From: Mycolicibacterium sp. CBMA 226
Lineage (GTDB): Bacteria; Actinomycetota; Actinomycetes; Mycobacteriales; Mycobacteriaceae
Assembly: GCF_009729075.1 (NCBI RefSeq)
Contig: NZ_VTGY01000007.1
Coordinates: forward strand, 186,001 to 250,000
Direction: 5' to 3'
Length of the DNA: 64,000 nt
Part shown: one piece after another, positions 41,841-51,375 of the stretch
How positions within the stretch are numbered: the stretch's first letter is position 1
Layout: every line of letters begins with the position of its first letter
The notes under the pieces: model-generated
The model's input: only the letters and a program-made list of their open reading frames with translations
Told to the model about the DNA's origin: nothing
Databases searched by the model: none
Translations under genes and position numbers: made by a program

Positions 41841-43199
41841 TCACATGCTGGCGATCAGCCGGTTCACCCGCTCGTCGACCGACCGGAACGGGTCCTTGCA
41901 GAGCACCGTGCGCTGCGCCTGATCGTTGAGCTTGAGGTGCACCCAGTCGACGGTGAAGTCGCGCCCGGCTTCCTGTGCGGCCGTGATGAATTCGCCGCGC
42001 AGCTTGGCCCGGGTGGTCTGCGGCGGGATGTTGACCGCCGCGTCGATGTCCTCGTCAGTGGTGATCCGGGCAGCCAACCCCTTGCGCTGCAACAGATCGA
42101 ACACCCCGCGCCCGCGCTTGATGTCGTGGTAGGCCAGATCGAGCTGAGCGATCTTGGGGTCGGACAACTCCATGCTGTAGCGGTCCTGGTAGCGCTGGAA
42201 CAACTTCCGCTTGATCACCCAGTCGATCTCGGTGTCGACCTTGGCGAAGTCCTGGCTCTCGACGGCGTCGAGCTGGCGGCCCCACAGGTCGACGACCTGC
42301 TCGAGCTGCACGTTGGGCTCCCGGGTCTGCAGGTAATCGACGGCGCGCGAATGGTATTCGCGCTGGATGTCCAGCGCCGAGGCCTGCCGCCCGCCCGCCA
42401 GCCGCACGGCCCGGCGTCCGGTCAGGTCGTGGCTGACCTCGCGGATCGCCCGAATCGGATTGTCCAGTGAGAAGTCCCGGAACGGGACGCCCGCTTCGAT
42501 CATCTCGAGCACCAGCGAGGCGGAACCCACCTTGATCATGGTGGTGGCTTCGCACATGTTGGAGTCGCCGACGATGACGTGCAGCCGGCGGTACTTCTCC
42601 GCGTCGGCATGCGGCTCGTCGCGGGTGTTGATGATCGGCCGCGACCGGGTCGTGGCGCTGGAGACGCCCTCCCAGATGTGCTCGGCGCGCTGGCTCAGAC
42701 AGAACGTCGCGGCCTTGGGCGTCTGCAGCACCTTGCCGGCACCGCAGATCAGCTGGCGCGTGACGAGGAACGGCAGCAGGACATCGGAGATGCGGGAGAA
42801 CTCGCCGGCCCGCACGATCAGGTAGTTCTCGTGGCAGCCGTAGGAGTTGCCGGCCGAGTCGGTGTTGTTCTTGAACAGGTAGATGTCGCCGCCGATGCCT
42901 TCGTCGGCGAGCCGCTGCTCGGCGTCGACCAGCAGATCTTCGAGCACGCGCTCACCGGCGCGGTCGTGCGTGACCAGCTGAACGAGGTTGTCGCATTCGG
43001 CGGTCGCGTACTCGGGGTGGCTGCCCACGTCGAGATACAGGCGTGCGCCGTTTCGCAGGAAGACGTTGGAACTGCGCCCCCACGACACCACTCGCCGGAA
43101 CAGATACCGCGCTACCTCGTCAGGGCTGAGCCGGCGGTGACCGTGGAAAGTGCAGGTCACGCCAAACTCGGTCTCGATTCCCATGATCCGTCGCTGCAC
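41841..43199 (-). CDS. pafA: Pup-protein ligase PafA
   Basis: PafA attaches the prokaryotic ubiquitin-like protein Pup to lysines, marking substrates for the proteasome. The 452-residue product is the same length as the M. tuberculosis enzyme. The glutamine-synthetase-like fold starts [20 protein letters not shown] (metal-binding Glu9), followed by [15 protein letters not shown] and [22 protein letters not shown]. It starts with GTG at 43199. Downstream lie pafB and pafC. Upstream is an unrelated TetR/hydrolase pair, not the proteasome or pup genes. Confidence 0.97.
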   Translation of the reverse strand: MQRRIMGIETEFGVTCTFHGHRRLSPDEVARYLFRRVVSWGRSSNVFLRNGARLYLDVGSHPEYATAECDNLVQLVTHDRAGERVLEDLLVDAEQRLADEGIGGDIYLFKNNTDSAGNSYGCHENYLIVRAGEFSRISDVLLPFLVTRQLICGAGKVLQTPKAATFCLSQRAEHIWEGVSSATTRSRPIINTRDEPHADAEKYRRLHVIVGDSNMCEATTMIKVGSASLVLEMIEAGVPFRDFSLDNPIRAIREVSHDLTGRRAVRLAGGRQASALDIQREYHSRAVDYLQTREPNVQLEQVVDLWGRQLDAVESQDFAKVDTEIDWVIKRKLFQRYQDRYSMELSDPKIAQLDLAYHDIKRGRGVFDLLQRKGLAARITTDEDIDAAVNIPPQTTRAKLRGEFITAAQEAGRDFTVDWVHLKLNDQAQRTVLCKDPFRSVDERVNRLIASM

Positions 43200-43252
43200 A
43201 CAATCGAGCTTACGGGTTGCGGTTGGGTATTAGGTGGGCAACAGGCCGGGCA

Positions 43253-43819
43253 TCACCACGAGATACCGGCGGCCTGCCGGGCGGCCCGCACGAAGGCGGT
43301 CTTCGTGGTGTCGATTCCATCGAGATATCCCCCGACCAACGCAGCATCGCGCAGCAACACCAGCGACGCCGCGACCTGCTCTGGGTTCTCCCGCCCGGCG
43401 GCGGCTTCCTGCAACGCACCGCGAAACCAGCTGCGGTGTTGGGCGATGAGTTGCCGCACCGGGCTGTCCGCGGCGGGGTACTCGGCCGCCGCGTTGATGA
43501 ATGGGCAGCCCCGCGTGTGGTACCGGGCGATGTCTTCGGCAATGCCGTCGATCACCGATTCGAGCAGGTCGGTGTCAGGTCCGGTGCTGGCCTCGGCGTC
43601 GCGGAAGTAGCCGCGGATCGTCGCGTCCTCGAGCGCCAGATACGCCTCGACAAGCCCTTCTTTGCCTTTGAAGTGCCGGTACATGGTGGCCCGGGTGACG
43701 CCCGCCTCGGCGAGGATGCGGTCGACACCAACGGTATGGATTCCCTCGCGATAGAACAGCTCGGCCGCGACGCGGAGCAAGCGCTCACGCGGGCGCAGGG
43801 CCGGTTCGGCGGTATCCAT
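43253..43819 (-). CDS. TetR-family regulator
   Basis: The product has 188 residues. The N-terminal TetR helix-turn-helix is clear (LRVAAELFYREGIHTVGVDRILAEAGVTRATMYRHFKGKEGL), and the C-terminal ligand domain has RGCPFINAAAEYP, a motif found in the AcrR/YcdC-like group that responds to small electrophiles or fatty acyl compounds. It is divergent from an alpha/beta hydrolase gene, and two copies of a palindromic site lie in the shared 112-bp region. It is therefore probably autoregulated and controls the hydrolase. Confidence 0.93.
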   Translation of the reverse strand: MDTAEPALRPRERLLRVAAELFYREGIHTVGVDRILAEAGVTRATMYRHFKGKEGLVEAYLALEDATIRGYFRDAEASTGPDTDLLESVIDGIAEDIARYHTRGCPFINAAAEYPAADSPVRQLIAQHRSWFRGALQEAAAGRENPEQVAASLVLLRDAALVGGYLDGIDTTKTAFVRAARQAAGISW

Positions 43820-43841
43820 ACCCCTAGCGTACTCCCGAGCT

Positions 43842-43855
43842 AGAACGTTCTTTCT
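43842..43855. promoter_or_regulatory. TetR operator, copy 1
   Basis: AGAACGTTCTTTCT matches the consensus AGAACG-N2-CGTTCT with one mismatched half-site position. It lies 22 bp upstream of the TetR ATG, a position suited to autorepression. Confidence 0.5.
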
Positions 43856-43897
43856 GTTTTTGGGAACACATCGCGATCGACGGCGGTTAACACAGGC

Positions 43898-43911
43898 AGA
43901 ACGACCGTTCT
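43898..43911. promoter_or_regulatory. TetR operator, copy 2
   Basis: AGAACGACCGTTCT is a perfect dyad (6-bp arms, 2-bp spacer) just upstream of the AAGGAG ribosome binding site of the hydrolase gene at 43932. Together with copy 1 it suggests that one repressor controls both divergent genes. Confidence 0.6.
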
Positions 43912-43931
43912 ATCTACTTCAAGGAGACACC

Positions 43932-44768
43932 ATGACCATCACCCCGAACGAACAGGCCGACATCGACCGCGCCAACCGCTCAGGACGGCAGCCCGTCGTG
44001 TTCGTGCACGGCTTGTGGCTGTTGCCGAACAGCTGGGACAACTGGCGGACGCTGTTCGAGGAGCAAGGCTTCGTCACGCTCGCCCCCGGGTGGCCGGACG
44101 ACCCGGCGACGGTGATCGAAGCCCGTCGCGATCCGTCGGTGTTCGCACACAAGAGCGTCGGCGACATCACCGAGCACTACGCCGAGGTCATCGGCGCGCT
44201 CGACCGCAAGCCCATCGTCATCGGCCACTCGTTCGGCGGACTCATCACCCAGAAGCTGGCGGGCCTCGGACTGGCCGGGGTGGCGGTCGCCATCGATCCC
44301 GCGCCTTTCCGCGGCGTGCTGCCGCTGCCGATCTCGGCGCTGCGCTCGGCCTTCCCCGTGCTCGGCAACCCCCGCAACCGTGGCCGCGCAGTCGCCCTGA
44401 GCCCCAAGCAGTTCCGGTTCGGGTTCGCCAACGCGGTCTCAGAAGAAGAGTCGAGCCGCTTGTACGAGAACTACTCGGTCGCCGGCTCCGGTGTGCCGCT
44501 GTTCCAGGCCGCCACGGCCAACTTCAACCCGGGCACCGAGGCCAAGGTCGACGCCAAGAACCCGGAACGTGGTCCGCTGCTGATCATCTCCGGTGAAAAG
44601 GACAACACCGTGCCGTGGGCCATCGCCAATGCCTCCTACAAGCTGCAGAAGAAGAATGCGAATGTCACCGAGATCGTGGAAATACCGGGCCGCGGACACT
44701 CGCTGACCATCGACAGCGGATGGCGCGAGGTCGCCGACACGGCACTGAATTTCGTCCGGCGCTTCTGA
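43932..44768 (+). CDS. alpha/beta hydrolase
   Basis: The ATG at 43932 follows AAGGAG by 5 nt and gives 278 residues. Motifs are the oxyanion segment VVFVHGLWLLPNSWDNW, the nucleophile elbow GHSFGG (VIGHSFGGLITQKLAG), a late Asp in ISGEKDNTVPWA and the catalytic His in PGRGHSLTI. The enzyme therefore looks active, but its substrate is unknown. Divergent TetR control suggests that the gene is induced by a small molecule. A strong hairpin follows the stop codon. Confidence 0.92.
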   Translation: MTITPNEQADIDRANRSGRQPVVFVHGLWLLPNSWDNWRTLFEEQGFVTLAPGWPDDPATVIEARRDPSVFAHKSVGDITEHYAEVIGALDRKPIVIGHSFGGLITQKLAGLGLAGVAVAIDPAPFRGVLPLPISALRSAFPVLGNPRNRGRAVALSPKQFRFGFANAVSEEESSRLYENYSVAGSGVPLFQAATANFNPGTEAKVDAKNPERGPLLIISGEKDNTVPWAIANASYKLQKKNANVTEIVEIPGRGHSLTIDSGWREVADTALNFVRRF

Positions 44769-44786
44769 CCGCTCCCGGCCGGAAAA

Positions 44787-44827
44787 CGGCTCCGTCCGCC
44801 ACCCACAGTGGGTGGCGGACGGAGCCG
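44787..44827. terminator. 41-nt near-perfect palindromic terminator
   Basis: Twenty-base arms (44787-44806 and 44808-44827) are fully complementary around a single central A; the inner sequence is CCACCCAC-A-GTGGGTGG. On the minus strand it is followed by TTTT, so it best fits the end of the small secreted-protein gene (ending at 44844), and it can also stop the hydrolase transcript from the other side. Confidence 0.8.
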
Positions 44828-44843
44828 GGCCGACTCGGCAGGA

Positions 44844-45050
44844 TCAGAACGACGTGTCCAGGCCGCCTGCGGTCTGGTTGGCCTCGTCATGGTTGGAGAA
44901 ATGCTCGCCCAACACGTACGACGAGTGCGGGTCGGTTCCATTGGGCACCAGCGGGTCGGTGTCGGCGCTGGCGATCGGCGCCAGCAGGAGGGCGCCGGCG
45001 ATGCCGGCCACGGCCAGTCCGGGAGCGATGAACTTCATGGGGTTCTTCAT
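44844..45050 (-). CDS. small secreted protein of unknown function
   Basis: The ATG at 45050 gives 68 residues. A Sec signal peptide (MKFIAPGLAVAGIAGALLLAPIASADT) is predicted to be cut after ASA, leaving a mature peptide of about 38 residues (DTDPLVPNGTDPHSSYVLGE followed by HFSNHDEANQTAGGLDTSF). It has no cysteine and is polar with a hydrophobic-poor composition. The protein resembles the many small exported mycobacterial proteins with unknown roles, but I recognise no family. An ATG at 45038 is an alternative start. Confidence 0.75.
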   Translation of the reverse strand: MKNPMKFIAPGLAVAGIAGALLLAPIASADTDPLVPNGTDPHSSYVLGEHFSNHDEANQTAGGLDTSF

Positions 45051-45223
45051 GATCGGCGCTTTCTGTCGGAGTGCTCGTCCGTTTTCGGACTGACCCAATC
45101 GTCGGCTCCGACCAGGCAAAAGTCGCTACTGCGAGCACCCATTCCGTATTGCAGCCAGCCGGAAGACGCAGTTGGGCGCCAGCGCTGACGACAACAGGCG
45201 GAGGCATCGACGAACCTGATCGC

Positions 45224-45916
45224 ATGATGATCAATCGACGGGCCATGCTCGGCGGGGCGGGCGCGATCGGCGTCGCGGCCATTGCCGGCGCGGGTGCCGA
45301 CCGCGCGTTCTCATCCCCTCTGCCCCGCAACAACACTCAGGATGCAAACATGACCGACGACGCCGCCCGGTTCGGCGATCCCCGCCTCCCGGCCGAACTG
45401 AACACGGCCCAGCCACACATGTTCCACCTCGGCGCCCTGGCGCCCACCCAGTTCGAGGGCGGCACGCTGCGCCAGGCCTACGAAGGCAATTGGCCGATAC
45501 TCACCGGGCAGGAGGCCAGCGTGGTGATGGTGACGCTGGAGCCCGGCGGCATCCGCGAACCGCATTGGCACCCCAGCGCCTGGGAGATCAACGTCATCAC
45601 CGGCGGTGTGGCGACCTGGACCCTGCTCGATCCGCTGGGGCACGCCGAGCAGTTCGAGGCCAACGTCGGTGACGTGGTGTTCGCGCCACAGGGCTCACTG
45701 CACTACTTCGAGAACAAGGGCACCCAGAATCTGAGCCTGCTGATCGTGTTCAACGCCAGCACGCAAGAGGGCGAGGACGACATCGGCATCGGCGCCTCCA
45801 TCAGCAAGCTGCCACCCGACGTGCTGAGCGTCGTATTCGGTGTTCCCGCGGACACTTTCACCAAGTTCAAGAAGATCGACCAGTCGCTGACCATCGTCAA
45901 GCGGCCGACCAGCTGA
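45224..45916 (+). CDS. exported single-cupin protein (oxalate decarboxylase-like)
   Basis: The product has 230 residues from the ATG at 45224. An N-terminal signal with twin arginines (NRRAMLGGAGAIGVAAIAGAG) resembles a Tat signal, although the +2 position is Met rather than a bulky hydrophobic residue. The cupin domain (about residues 60-210) carries the Mn-binding motif EPHWHPSAWE, then GDVVFAPQGSLHYFEN with the last His. Oxalate decarboxylases have two such domains; this protein has one, so a decarboxylase activity is not certain. It is divergent from the small secreted protein (174 bp between, no hairpin seen). Confidence 0.8.
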   Translation: MMINRRAMLGGAGAIGVAAIAGAGADRAFSSPLPRNNTQDANMTDDAARFGDPRLPAELNTAQPHMFHLGALAPTQFEGGTLRQAYEGNWPILTGQEASVVMVTLEPGGIREPHWHPSAWEINVITGGVATWTLLDPLGHAEQFEANVGDVVFAPQGSLHYFENKGTQNLSLLIVFNASTQEGEDDIGIGASISKLPPDVLSVVFGVPADTFTKFKKIDQSLTIVKRPTS

Positions 45917-45922
45917 GCCGCC

Positions 45923-46228
<306 letters not shown>

Positions 46229-46230
46229 CT

Positions 46231-46246
46231 ATACCCCTCAGGGTAT
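46231..46246 (-). promoter_or_regulatory. CsoR-type operator
   Basis: ATACCC-CTCA-GGGTAT is a 16-bp dyad of the type bound by CsoR-family repressors, 39 bp upstream of the regulator ATG. An outer imperfect dyad GCCGACCG...CGGTCGGC surrounds it. It probably mediates autorepression. Confidence 0.65.
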
Positions 46247-46264
46247 CAGCGATCGGTCGGCTGA

Positions 46265-47818
46265 TCAGTCGCCCGGCGTGCGCGCCAAGATCGCCAGCAG
46301 CAGTTCGGCGCGGACCCGCGCGATCGCCAGATCGCAACCGAGCAGCGCCTCGGCGGTCTCGATGCGCTTGCGCATGGTGTGCCGGTGCACGCCGACCGCC
46401 GCGGCGGCAGATTCCCAGTGGCCGTTGGCTTCCAGGAATGCCCGCAGCGACGTCAGCAGTCCCGTCCCGAATTCGGCATCGTGGTCGAGGACCGGGGTCA
46501 GTACCGCCGCCCCGAGTGCAACCAGCACATCCCGGCTCTCCCCGAACGCGAGCAGCGCGCTGCCGGCGAGCGCGGAGAATTCGAGCGGCGGCCGGCCGCA
46601 TTCCGCAACGGATGCCGCCAGCCGGGCGTTGTCGACGGCCTCGGCCAGTTTGGCCAGTGGCTGAATTCCGCTGAGCCCCATGCGAATGGTCCGGCGCAGT
46701 GACGCATCGACGCGGGCCACCAGCGCGACGGCGATCTCGTCGGCTTCCGCTCCCGGCAACAACACCGCCAGCCATTTGTCGGCGCAGTGCACAAATGCGG
46801 GATGGCCCGCCTGGTCCAGCTGATCCAGGATCGCCGCGCTCACCCTCTTCAGCAGATGCGCGGTGTCGGCGTCGGCGCTGGAGTCCGCATCGGCCTGCAC
46901 GGCCAGCACCCTGATCCGGCCCCGCTGATCGGCGGCCTGGGACAGCTGCGCCCAGGCCGGCTCCAGGTTGGACTCGCCGGTGAGAATGAGACCCAGCGCC
47001 TGCTCGTTGAGTCGCTGCTGCGCCTCCCTCAAGCGCACCGGCTTCTCGAAATCCAACGCGAGCAACGAATTTGCGTGCCCCAGCAGCACCTGATCGACCG
47101 GGCTCAAGGCCGTTTCGCTGACCACGCCGAGCACTCCGTGCGAGCGACCACCGACGCGGATGGACTGCTGGGCGACGGTGACACCTTCGGCCAGCACCGC
47201 GACGGCCGACGCGGCACCGGGCTCGATGGCGTCGCGCACCAGGTTGACCGTGGTGACGTTGAGATTGCGTGGGTGGGACGCGATCACCGTCCCGGACGAA
47301 TCCAGCACCACCACACTGGCCCGCAACGCCCGGCCCAGTTCGGCGGCGACCTCTTGCGGGCCGCCACTGACGACGGCCCGCGTGATCCGCGGCTGCGCGC
47401 GGGAGGCCCGCAGCACCGCGTCGTACTGCAATGCCGCGATGCGTGAGCTGACCCGCTGCACGATCGCGGCGAAGGGCGTCCGCAGGGGAACTTCCAACAG
47501 CGGCAGATCCAGTTCCTCGGCCGCGGACACCAATTCATCGGGTATCTCATCGAAAGTCAGACCGATACCGAATCCGACTCCGGCAACTCCACTTTCGTGC
47601 AGGAGTCGGAGATAGCGCCGCCGGTCACCCGCACCCGGCGGCAGACCGATGCCGGTGGTCAGCACCAGCTCGCCACCGGACATCCACTTGGCCGGGTCAG
47701 CCAACTCGGTGGTCAGGACCAAACTGATCTCGCGGCCGACGCCGCCGGCACCGCCGCGCAGCCGGATGCGCAGATCCGCTTGGTCCAGCACCCATCGCAC
47801 CGGAACCGTCACCGGCAT
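46265..47818 (-). CDS. PucR/CdaR-type transcriptional regulator
   Basis: The product has 517 residues from the ATG at 47818. The N-terminal PucR domain (RIRLRGGAGGVGREISLVLTTELADPAKWMSGGELVLTTGIGL) is followed by a GGDEF-like central part. The C-terminal helix-turn-helix is HWESAAAAVGVHRHTMRKRI. This architecture is used by activators of purine, amine and GABA catabolism. The gene is divergent from the aldehyde dehydrogenase/amine oxidase operon with a 121-bp gap (47819-47939). The gap carries GTGTGT-N6-GCACAC at about 47877-47894, a candidate binding site. Confidence 0.88.
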   Translation of the reverse strand: MPVTVPVRWVLDQADLRIRLRGGAGGVGREISLVLTTELADPAKWMSGGELVLTTGIGLPPGAGDRRRYLRLLHESGVAGVGFGIGLTFDEIPDELVSAAEELDLPLLEVPLRTPFAAIVQRVSSRIAALQYDAVLRASRAQPRITRAVVSGGPQEVAAELGRALRASVVVLDSSGTVIASHPRNLNVTTVNLVRDAIEPGAASAVAVLAEGVTVAQQSIRVGGRSHGVLGVVSETALSPVDQVLLGHANSLLALDFEKPVRLREAQQRLNEQALGLILTGESNLEPAWAQLSQAADQRGRIRVLAVQADADSSADADTAHLLKRVSAAILDQLDQAGHPAFVHCADKWLAVLLPGAEADEIAVALVARVDASLRRTIRMGLSGIQPLAKLAEAVDNARLAASVAECGRPPLEFSALAGSALLAFGESRDVLVALGAAVLTPVLDHDAEFGTGLLTSLRAFLEANGHWESAAAAVGVHRHTMRKRIETAEALLGCDLAIARVRAELLLAILARTPGD

Positions 47819-47939
47819 GAATGTACAGAATGTCGAAAAAGTCCGCCGAAAATCCCCGGATTGTCCGATGCTCGGGTGTGTGTCCTGGCGCACACTTGTG
47901 CAGCCAGTTGTCTGACCAACTTCACCCGAGGACGGCGCG

Positions 47940-49370
47940 ATGTCGATCGAAACACTGCTGAACTACATTGACGGGCAATTCGTCGCGTCGTCATCGTCGG
48001 AAACAATCGACCTAATCAGCCCGGTCGACGAATCCGTCGTGGGACGTGCGCCGATCTCCAACCGTGCCGATGTGGACGCTGCAGTCACGGCCGCCGAACG
48101 CGCCTTCCAGACCTGGGGCCGCACCACTCCCGGTGACCGCCAGCAGGCGCTGCTCAAGCTCGCCGACGCCATCGAGGCACACGCCGACGAGATCGTCGAG
48201 GCCCAGTGCCGCAACACCGGCCAGCCCAAGGCCATCGTGCACGCCGAGGAGGCCATTGCCGGCGCGAACCAGCTCCGCTTCTTCGCCGGTGCGGCCCGAA
48301 TGGTGCACGGCCTGTCCGCCGGCGAGTACCTGGAGGGCTACACCTCCTATGTCCGGCGCGAACCGATCGGCGTCGTCGGACAGGTGGCGCCGTGGAACTT
48401 CCCGTTCCTGATGGCCATCTGGAAGATCGGCCCGGCCCTGGCAACGGGTAACACCGTCGTCCTCAAGCCCAGCGACACCACCCCGGAGAGCACCCTGGTC
48501 CTGGCGCGGCTCAGCAAGGGCATTCTGCCCGACGGCGTCTTCAACGTGATCCTGGGCACCGGTGAGACCGGCGCGGCGTTGGTGGAACACCCTGTGCCGG
48601 GCCTGGTTTCGATCACCGGCTCGGTGCGGGCCGGTATCGCCGTCGCGGAGTCGGCAGCCAAGCAGCTCAAGCGCAGCCACCTGGAACTGGGCGGTAAGGC
48701 GCCGGTCGTCGTCTTCCCCGACGTCGACATCGCCAAGGCCGCTGCCGGTATCGCCGAGGGCGGCTGTTTCAACGCCGGCCAGGACTGTACGGCGGCCACC
48801 CGCGTGATCGTGCACGAATCCATCCACGACGAGTTCGTCGCCGCGCTCGCGGCGGCGGCGCAGAACCTGCGCCCCGGCCTGCCCGATGACCCGGACGCGT
48901 TCTACGGGCCGCTGAACAACGTCAACCACTTCAACACGGTGATCAAGAAACTCGAGAACCTGCCGCCACACGCCACCGTGGTCACCGGCGGGAAGCGCCT
49001 CGGCGACAAGGGTTTCTACCTTGAGCCCACGATCATCAGCGGTGTCCGGCAGGACGACGAGATCGTCCAGGAGGAGACCTTCGCCCCCGTCATCACCGTC
49101 CAGCCGTTCTCGACCGACGAAGAGGCCATCGAACTCGCCAACGGCGTACGTTTCGCGCTGGCGTCCAGCGTGTGGACCAAGGATCACGCCACCGCCGAGA
49201 AGTTCACCCGCGCACTCGATTTCGGGTGTGTCTGGATCAACTGCCACATCATGCTGACCGCCGAGATGCCCCACGGCGGCTTCAAGCAGTCCGGCTACGG
49301 CAAGGACCTGTCGATCTACGGCGTCGAGGACTACACCCGGATCAAGCACGTCATGAGTGCGCACGACTGA
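47940..49370 (+). CDS. gamma-aminobutyraldehyde dehydrogenase
   Basis: The product has 476 residues of the aldehyde dehydrogenase superfamily. It shows the NAD-binding PWNFPFLMAIWKIGPALATGN, the general-base Glu in LELGGKAPVVVF, and the nucleophile Cys in NAGQDCTAATR. The GQDCTAA pattern with YGVEDYTRIKHVM at the end is typical of gamma-aminobutyraldehyde and betaine-aldehyde dehydrogenases. It would convert 4-aminobutanal to GABA, the next step after amine oxidation. It is the first gene of the operon, followed 58 nt later by the copper amine oxidase. Confidence 0.9.
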   Translation: MSIETLLNYIDGQFVASSSSETIDLISPVDESVVGRAPISNRADVDAAVTAAERAFQTWGRTTPGDRQQALLKLADAIEAHADEIVEAQCRNTGQPKAIVHAEEAIAGANQLRFFAGAARMVHGLSAGEYLEGYTSYVRREPIGVVGQVAPWNFPFLMAIWKIGPALATGNTVVLKPSDTTPESTLVLARLSKGILPDGVFNVILGTGETGAALVEHPVPGLVSITGSVRAGIAVAESAAKQLKRSHLELGGKAPVVVFPDVDIAKAAAGIAEGGCFNAGQDCTAATRVIVHESIHDEFVAALAAAAQNLRPGLPDDPDAFYGPLNNVNHFNTVIKKLENLPPHATVVTGGKRLGDKGFYLEPTIISGVRQDDEIVQEETFAPVITVQPFSTDEEAIELANGVRFALASSVWTKDHATAEKFTRALDFGCVWINCHIMLTAEMPHGGFKQSGYGKDLSIYGVEDYTRIKHVMSAHD

Positions 49371-49428
49371 TCCGTTCGCCCCTCTCGCCCCACCGACTCG
49401 ACCCGCCTTGCCGACAGGAGCTTCACCG

Positions 49429-51372
49429 ATGACCGACACCTTCCATCCCCTCGACCCGCTGACCGCACCCGAATTCGCCAAGGTCGCCGAGGTTCTCGCG
49501 ACCACGCACGGTGTCGGGGACGGCTGGCGGTACACCTCCATCGAGATGGTGGAACCGGCCAAGGCCGAGGTGGCCGCGTTCGATGCCACCGGCGCAGTGC
49601 CGGACCGGCGCGCCCTGGCGACGGTGCTCGACACCTCGAACAACCGCACCTACAAGAGCGTGCTGTCGTTGACGGACGAGTCGGTGCTGTCGTGGGACCA
49701 CATCCCGGGTGTGCAGCCGAACTTCACCGTCGATGAGTGGGAAGAGGCCGACGAGGTGCTGCGCAAGCACCCGGAAGTCATTGCGGCCCTGGCGAAGCGC
49801 GGCATCACCGACATGGACCTGGTGTTCATGGATACCTGGACCTACGGCGAGGTGGTGATGCCCGAGAAGTACAAGGACCGCCGCCTGGGCTGGACCGACA
49901 CCTGGGTACGGGCCGCCGACGGTGCCAACCCCTACGCCGGCCCGGTCAACGGCTTGCACTGTGTCATCGACATGAACACCATGGAGTTGCTGGAGATCGA
50001 GGACACCTTCACCGTCGACCGGCCGGAGATGATGGGTGAGTATGTGCCGCAGCACATTCCCGAGCGCATCCGCAAAGCGAGCACCCGGGAACCGCTGCAG
50101 CCGCTGAACATCACTCAGCCCGAAGGTGTTTCGTTCACCCTCGAGGGCAATCTGCTGAAGTGGCAGAACTGGTCGCTGCGCGTCGGCTTCAACTACCGCG
50201 AGGGCATGACGCTGCACGCGGTGAGCTACAACGACAACGGCAACGTGCGGTCGGTGGCCAACCGCATGTCGTTCGCCGAGATGATGGTCCCCTACCGCGA
50301 CCACTGCGTCGATCATTACCGCCGAACGGCTTTCGACATCGGCGAGTGGGGCATCGGCTTCATGACCACCTCGCTGGAGCTGGGCTGTGACTGTCTCGGC
50401 GAAATCCGGTACCTGGACGCCGTATTGCACAACAGCAAGGGCGAGCCGTACACCATCAAGAACGCCATCTGCATCCACGAAGAAGACAACGCCGTGCTGT
50501 GGAAGCACGTCGACCACCACCACGGCGCCGAGGTGCGCCGCATGCGCCGCCTCACCGTGTCATTCCACGTCACCGTCGCCAACTACGAGTACCTCACCTA
50601 CTGGCGGTTCTACCAGGACGGCAACATCGAATGTGAGGTCCGCGCAACGGGAATCATGGTGGTGAGCAACTTCCCCGAGGGCCAGGCCCACCCGCACGGC
50701 ACGCTCGTCGACCACCGCACCTACGCGCCGTACCACCAGCACTTCCTCGTCGCCCGCCTCGACCTCGACGTCGACGGCACCGAGAACACGGTGTACGCGA
50801 GCGAGACCGAGGTCGAACCGATGGGACCGGACAACCCCTACGGGCTGTCGCTGCGCCAGCGCAACACTCCGCTGCGCACGGAAGCCGAGGGCAAGCAGGA
50901 CATGAACTTCCAGACTCAGCGGGCGTGGAAGGTCGTCAACGACAACGTCCGCAACGGCATCGGCACCGCGCCGGCCTACAAGCTGGTCCCCGGCGGCGCC
51001 TTCCCGGCCATGTTCGACCCGAACTCCCCGGTCCTGGCCCGCTGCCGGGCCATCGAGCACACCGTGTGGGTCACTCCCAACTCCCCCGATGAGCGCTGGC
51101 CCGCAGGCGAATTCGTCACGCAGAGCAAGGAAGACACCGGCCTGCCGATGTGGACCGAGGCGAACCGCTCGATCGAGAACACCGACGTGGTGCTCTGGTA
51201 CGTGTTCGGCATCCACCACATCACCCGGCCGGAAGACTGGCCGATCATGCCGGCGGACACCGTCAGCTTCTGGCTGAAGCCTGTCGGCTTCTTCGACCGC
51301 AACCCCTCGATCGACGTGGCACCGACACCGCCGAAGGCCTGCCACATGTCCACCAACTGTGAAGAAAGCTAG
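49429..51372 (+). CDS. copper-containing primary-amine oxidase
   Basis: The product has 647 residues from the ATG at 49429, comparable to the Arthrobacter globiformis enzyme. The cofactor precursor is Tyr386 in TVANYEYLTYW (topaquinone site) and the catalytic base is Asp303 in AFDIGEWGIG. Copper ligands are His436 and His438 in YHQHFLVARLD and a third His in GIHHITRPEDWPIMP. It oxidises primary amines to aldehydes with release of ammonia and hydrogen peroxide. No signal peptide is visible, so it is probably cytosolic. Its aldehyde product fits the neighbouring dehydrogenase. Confidence 0.95.
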   Translation: MTDTFHPLDPLTAPEFAKVAEVLATTHGVGDGWRYTSIEMVEPAKAEVAAFDATGAVPDRRALATVLDTSNNRTYKSVLSLTDESVLSWDHIPGVQPNFTVDEWEEADEVLRKHPEVIAALAKRGITDMDLVFMDTWTYGEVVMPEKYKDRRLGWTDTWVRAADGANPYAGPVNGLHCVIDMNTMELLEIEDTFTVDRPEMMGEYVPQHIPERIRKASTREPLQPLNITQPEGVSFTLEGNLLKWQNWSLRVGFNYREGMTLHAVSYNDNGNVRSVANRMSFAEMMVPYRDHCVDHYRRTAFDIGEWGIGFMTTSLELGCDCLGEIRYLDAVLHNSKGEPYTIKNAICIHEEDNAVLWKHVDHHHGAEVRRMRRLTVSFHVTVANYEYLTYWRFYQDGNIECEVRATGIMVVSNFPEGQAHPHGTLVDHRTYAPYHQHFLVARLDLDVDGTENTVYASETEVEPMGPDNPYGLSLRQRNTPLRTEAEGKQDMNFQTQRAWKVVNDNVRNGIGTAPAYKLVPGGAFPAMFDPNSPVLARCRAIEHTVWVTPNSPDERWPAGEFVTQSKEDTGLPMWTEANRSIENTDVVLWYVFGIHHITRPEDWPIMPADTVSFWLKPVGFFDRNPSIDVAPTPPKACHMSTNCEES

Positions 51373-51375
51373 CCC

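Noticed and set aside
45224..45916. A confident Tat substrate call for the cupin
   Set aside because: Twin arginines are present, but the motif NRRAML is weak; Sec export remains possible, so I left it as a suggestion.
47819..47939. The GTGTGT-N6-GCACAC dyad as a defined PucR site
   Set aside because: It is imperfect, and PucR-type sites are not well enough known to assign; it is mentioned only in the regulator entry.
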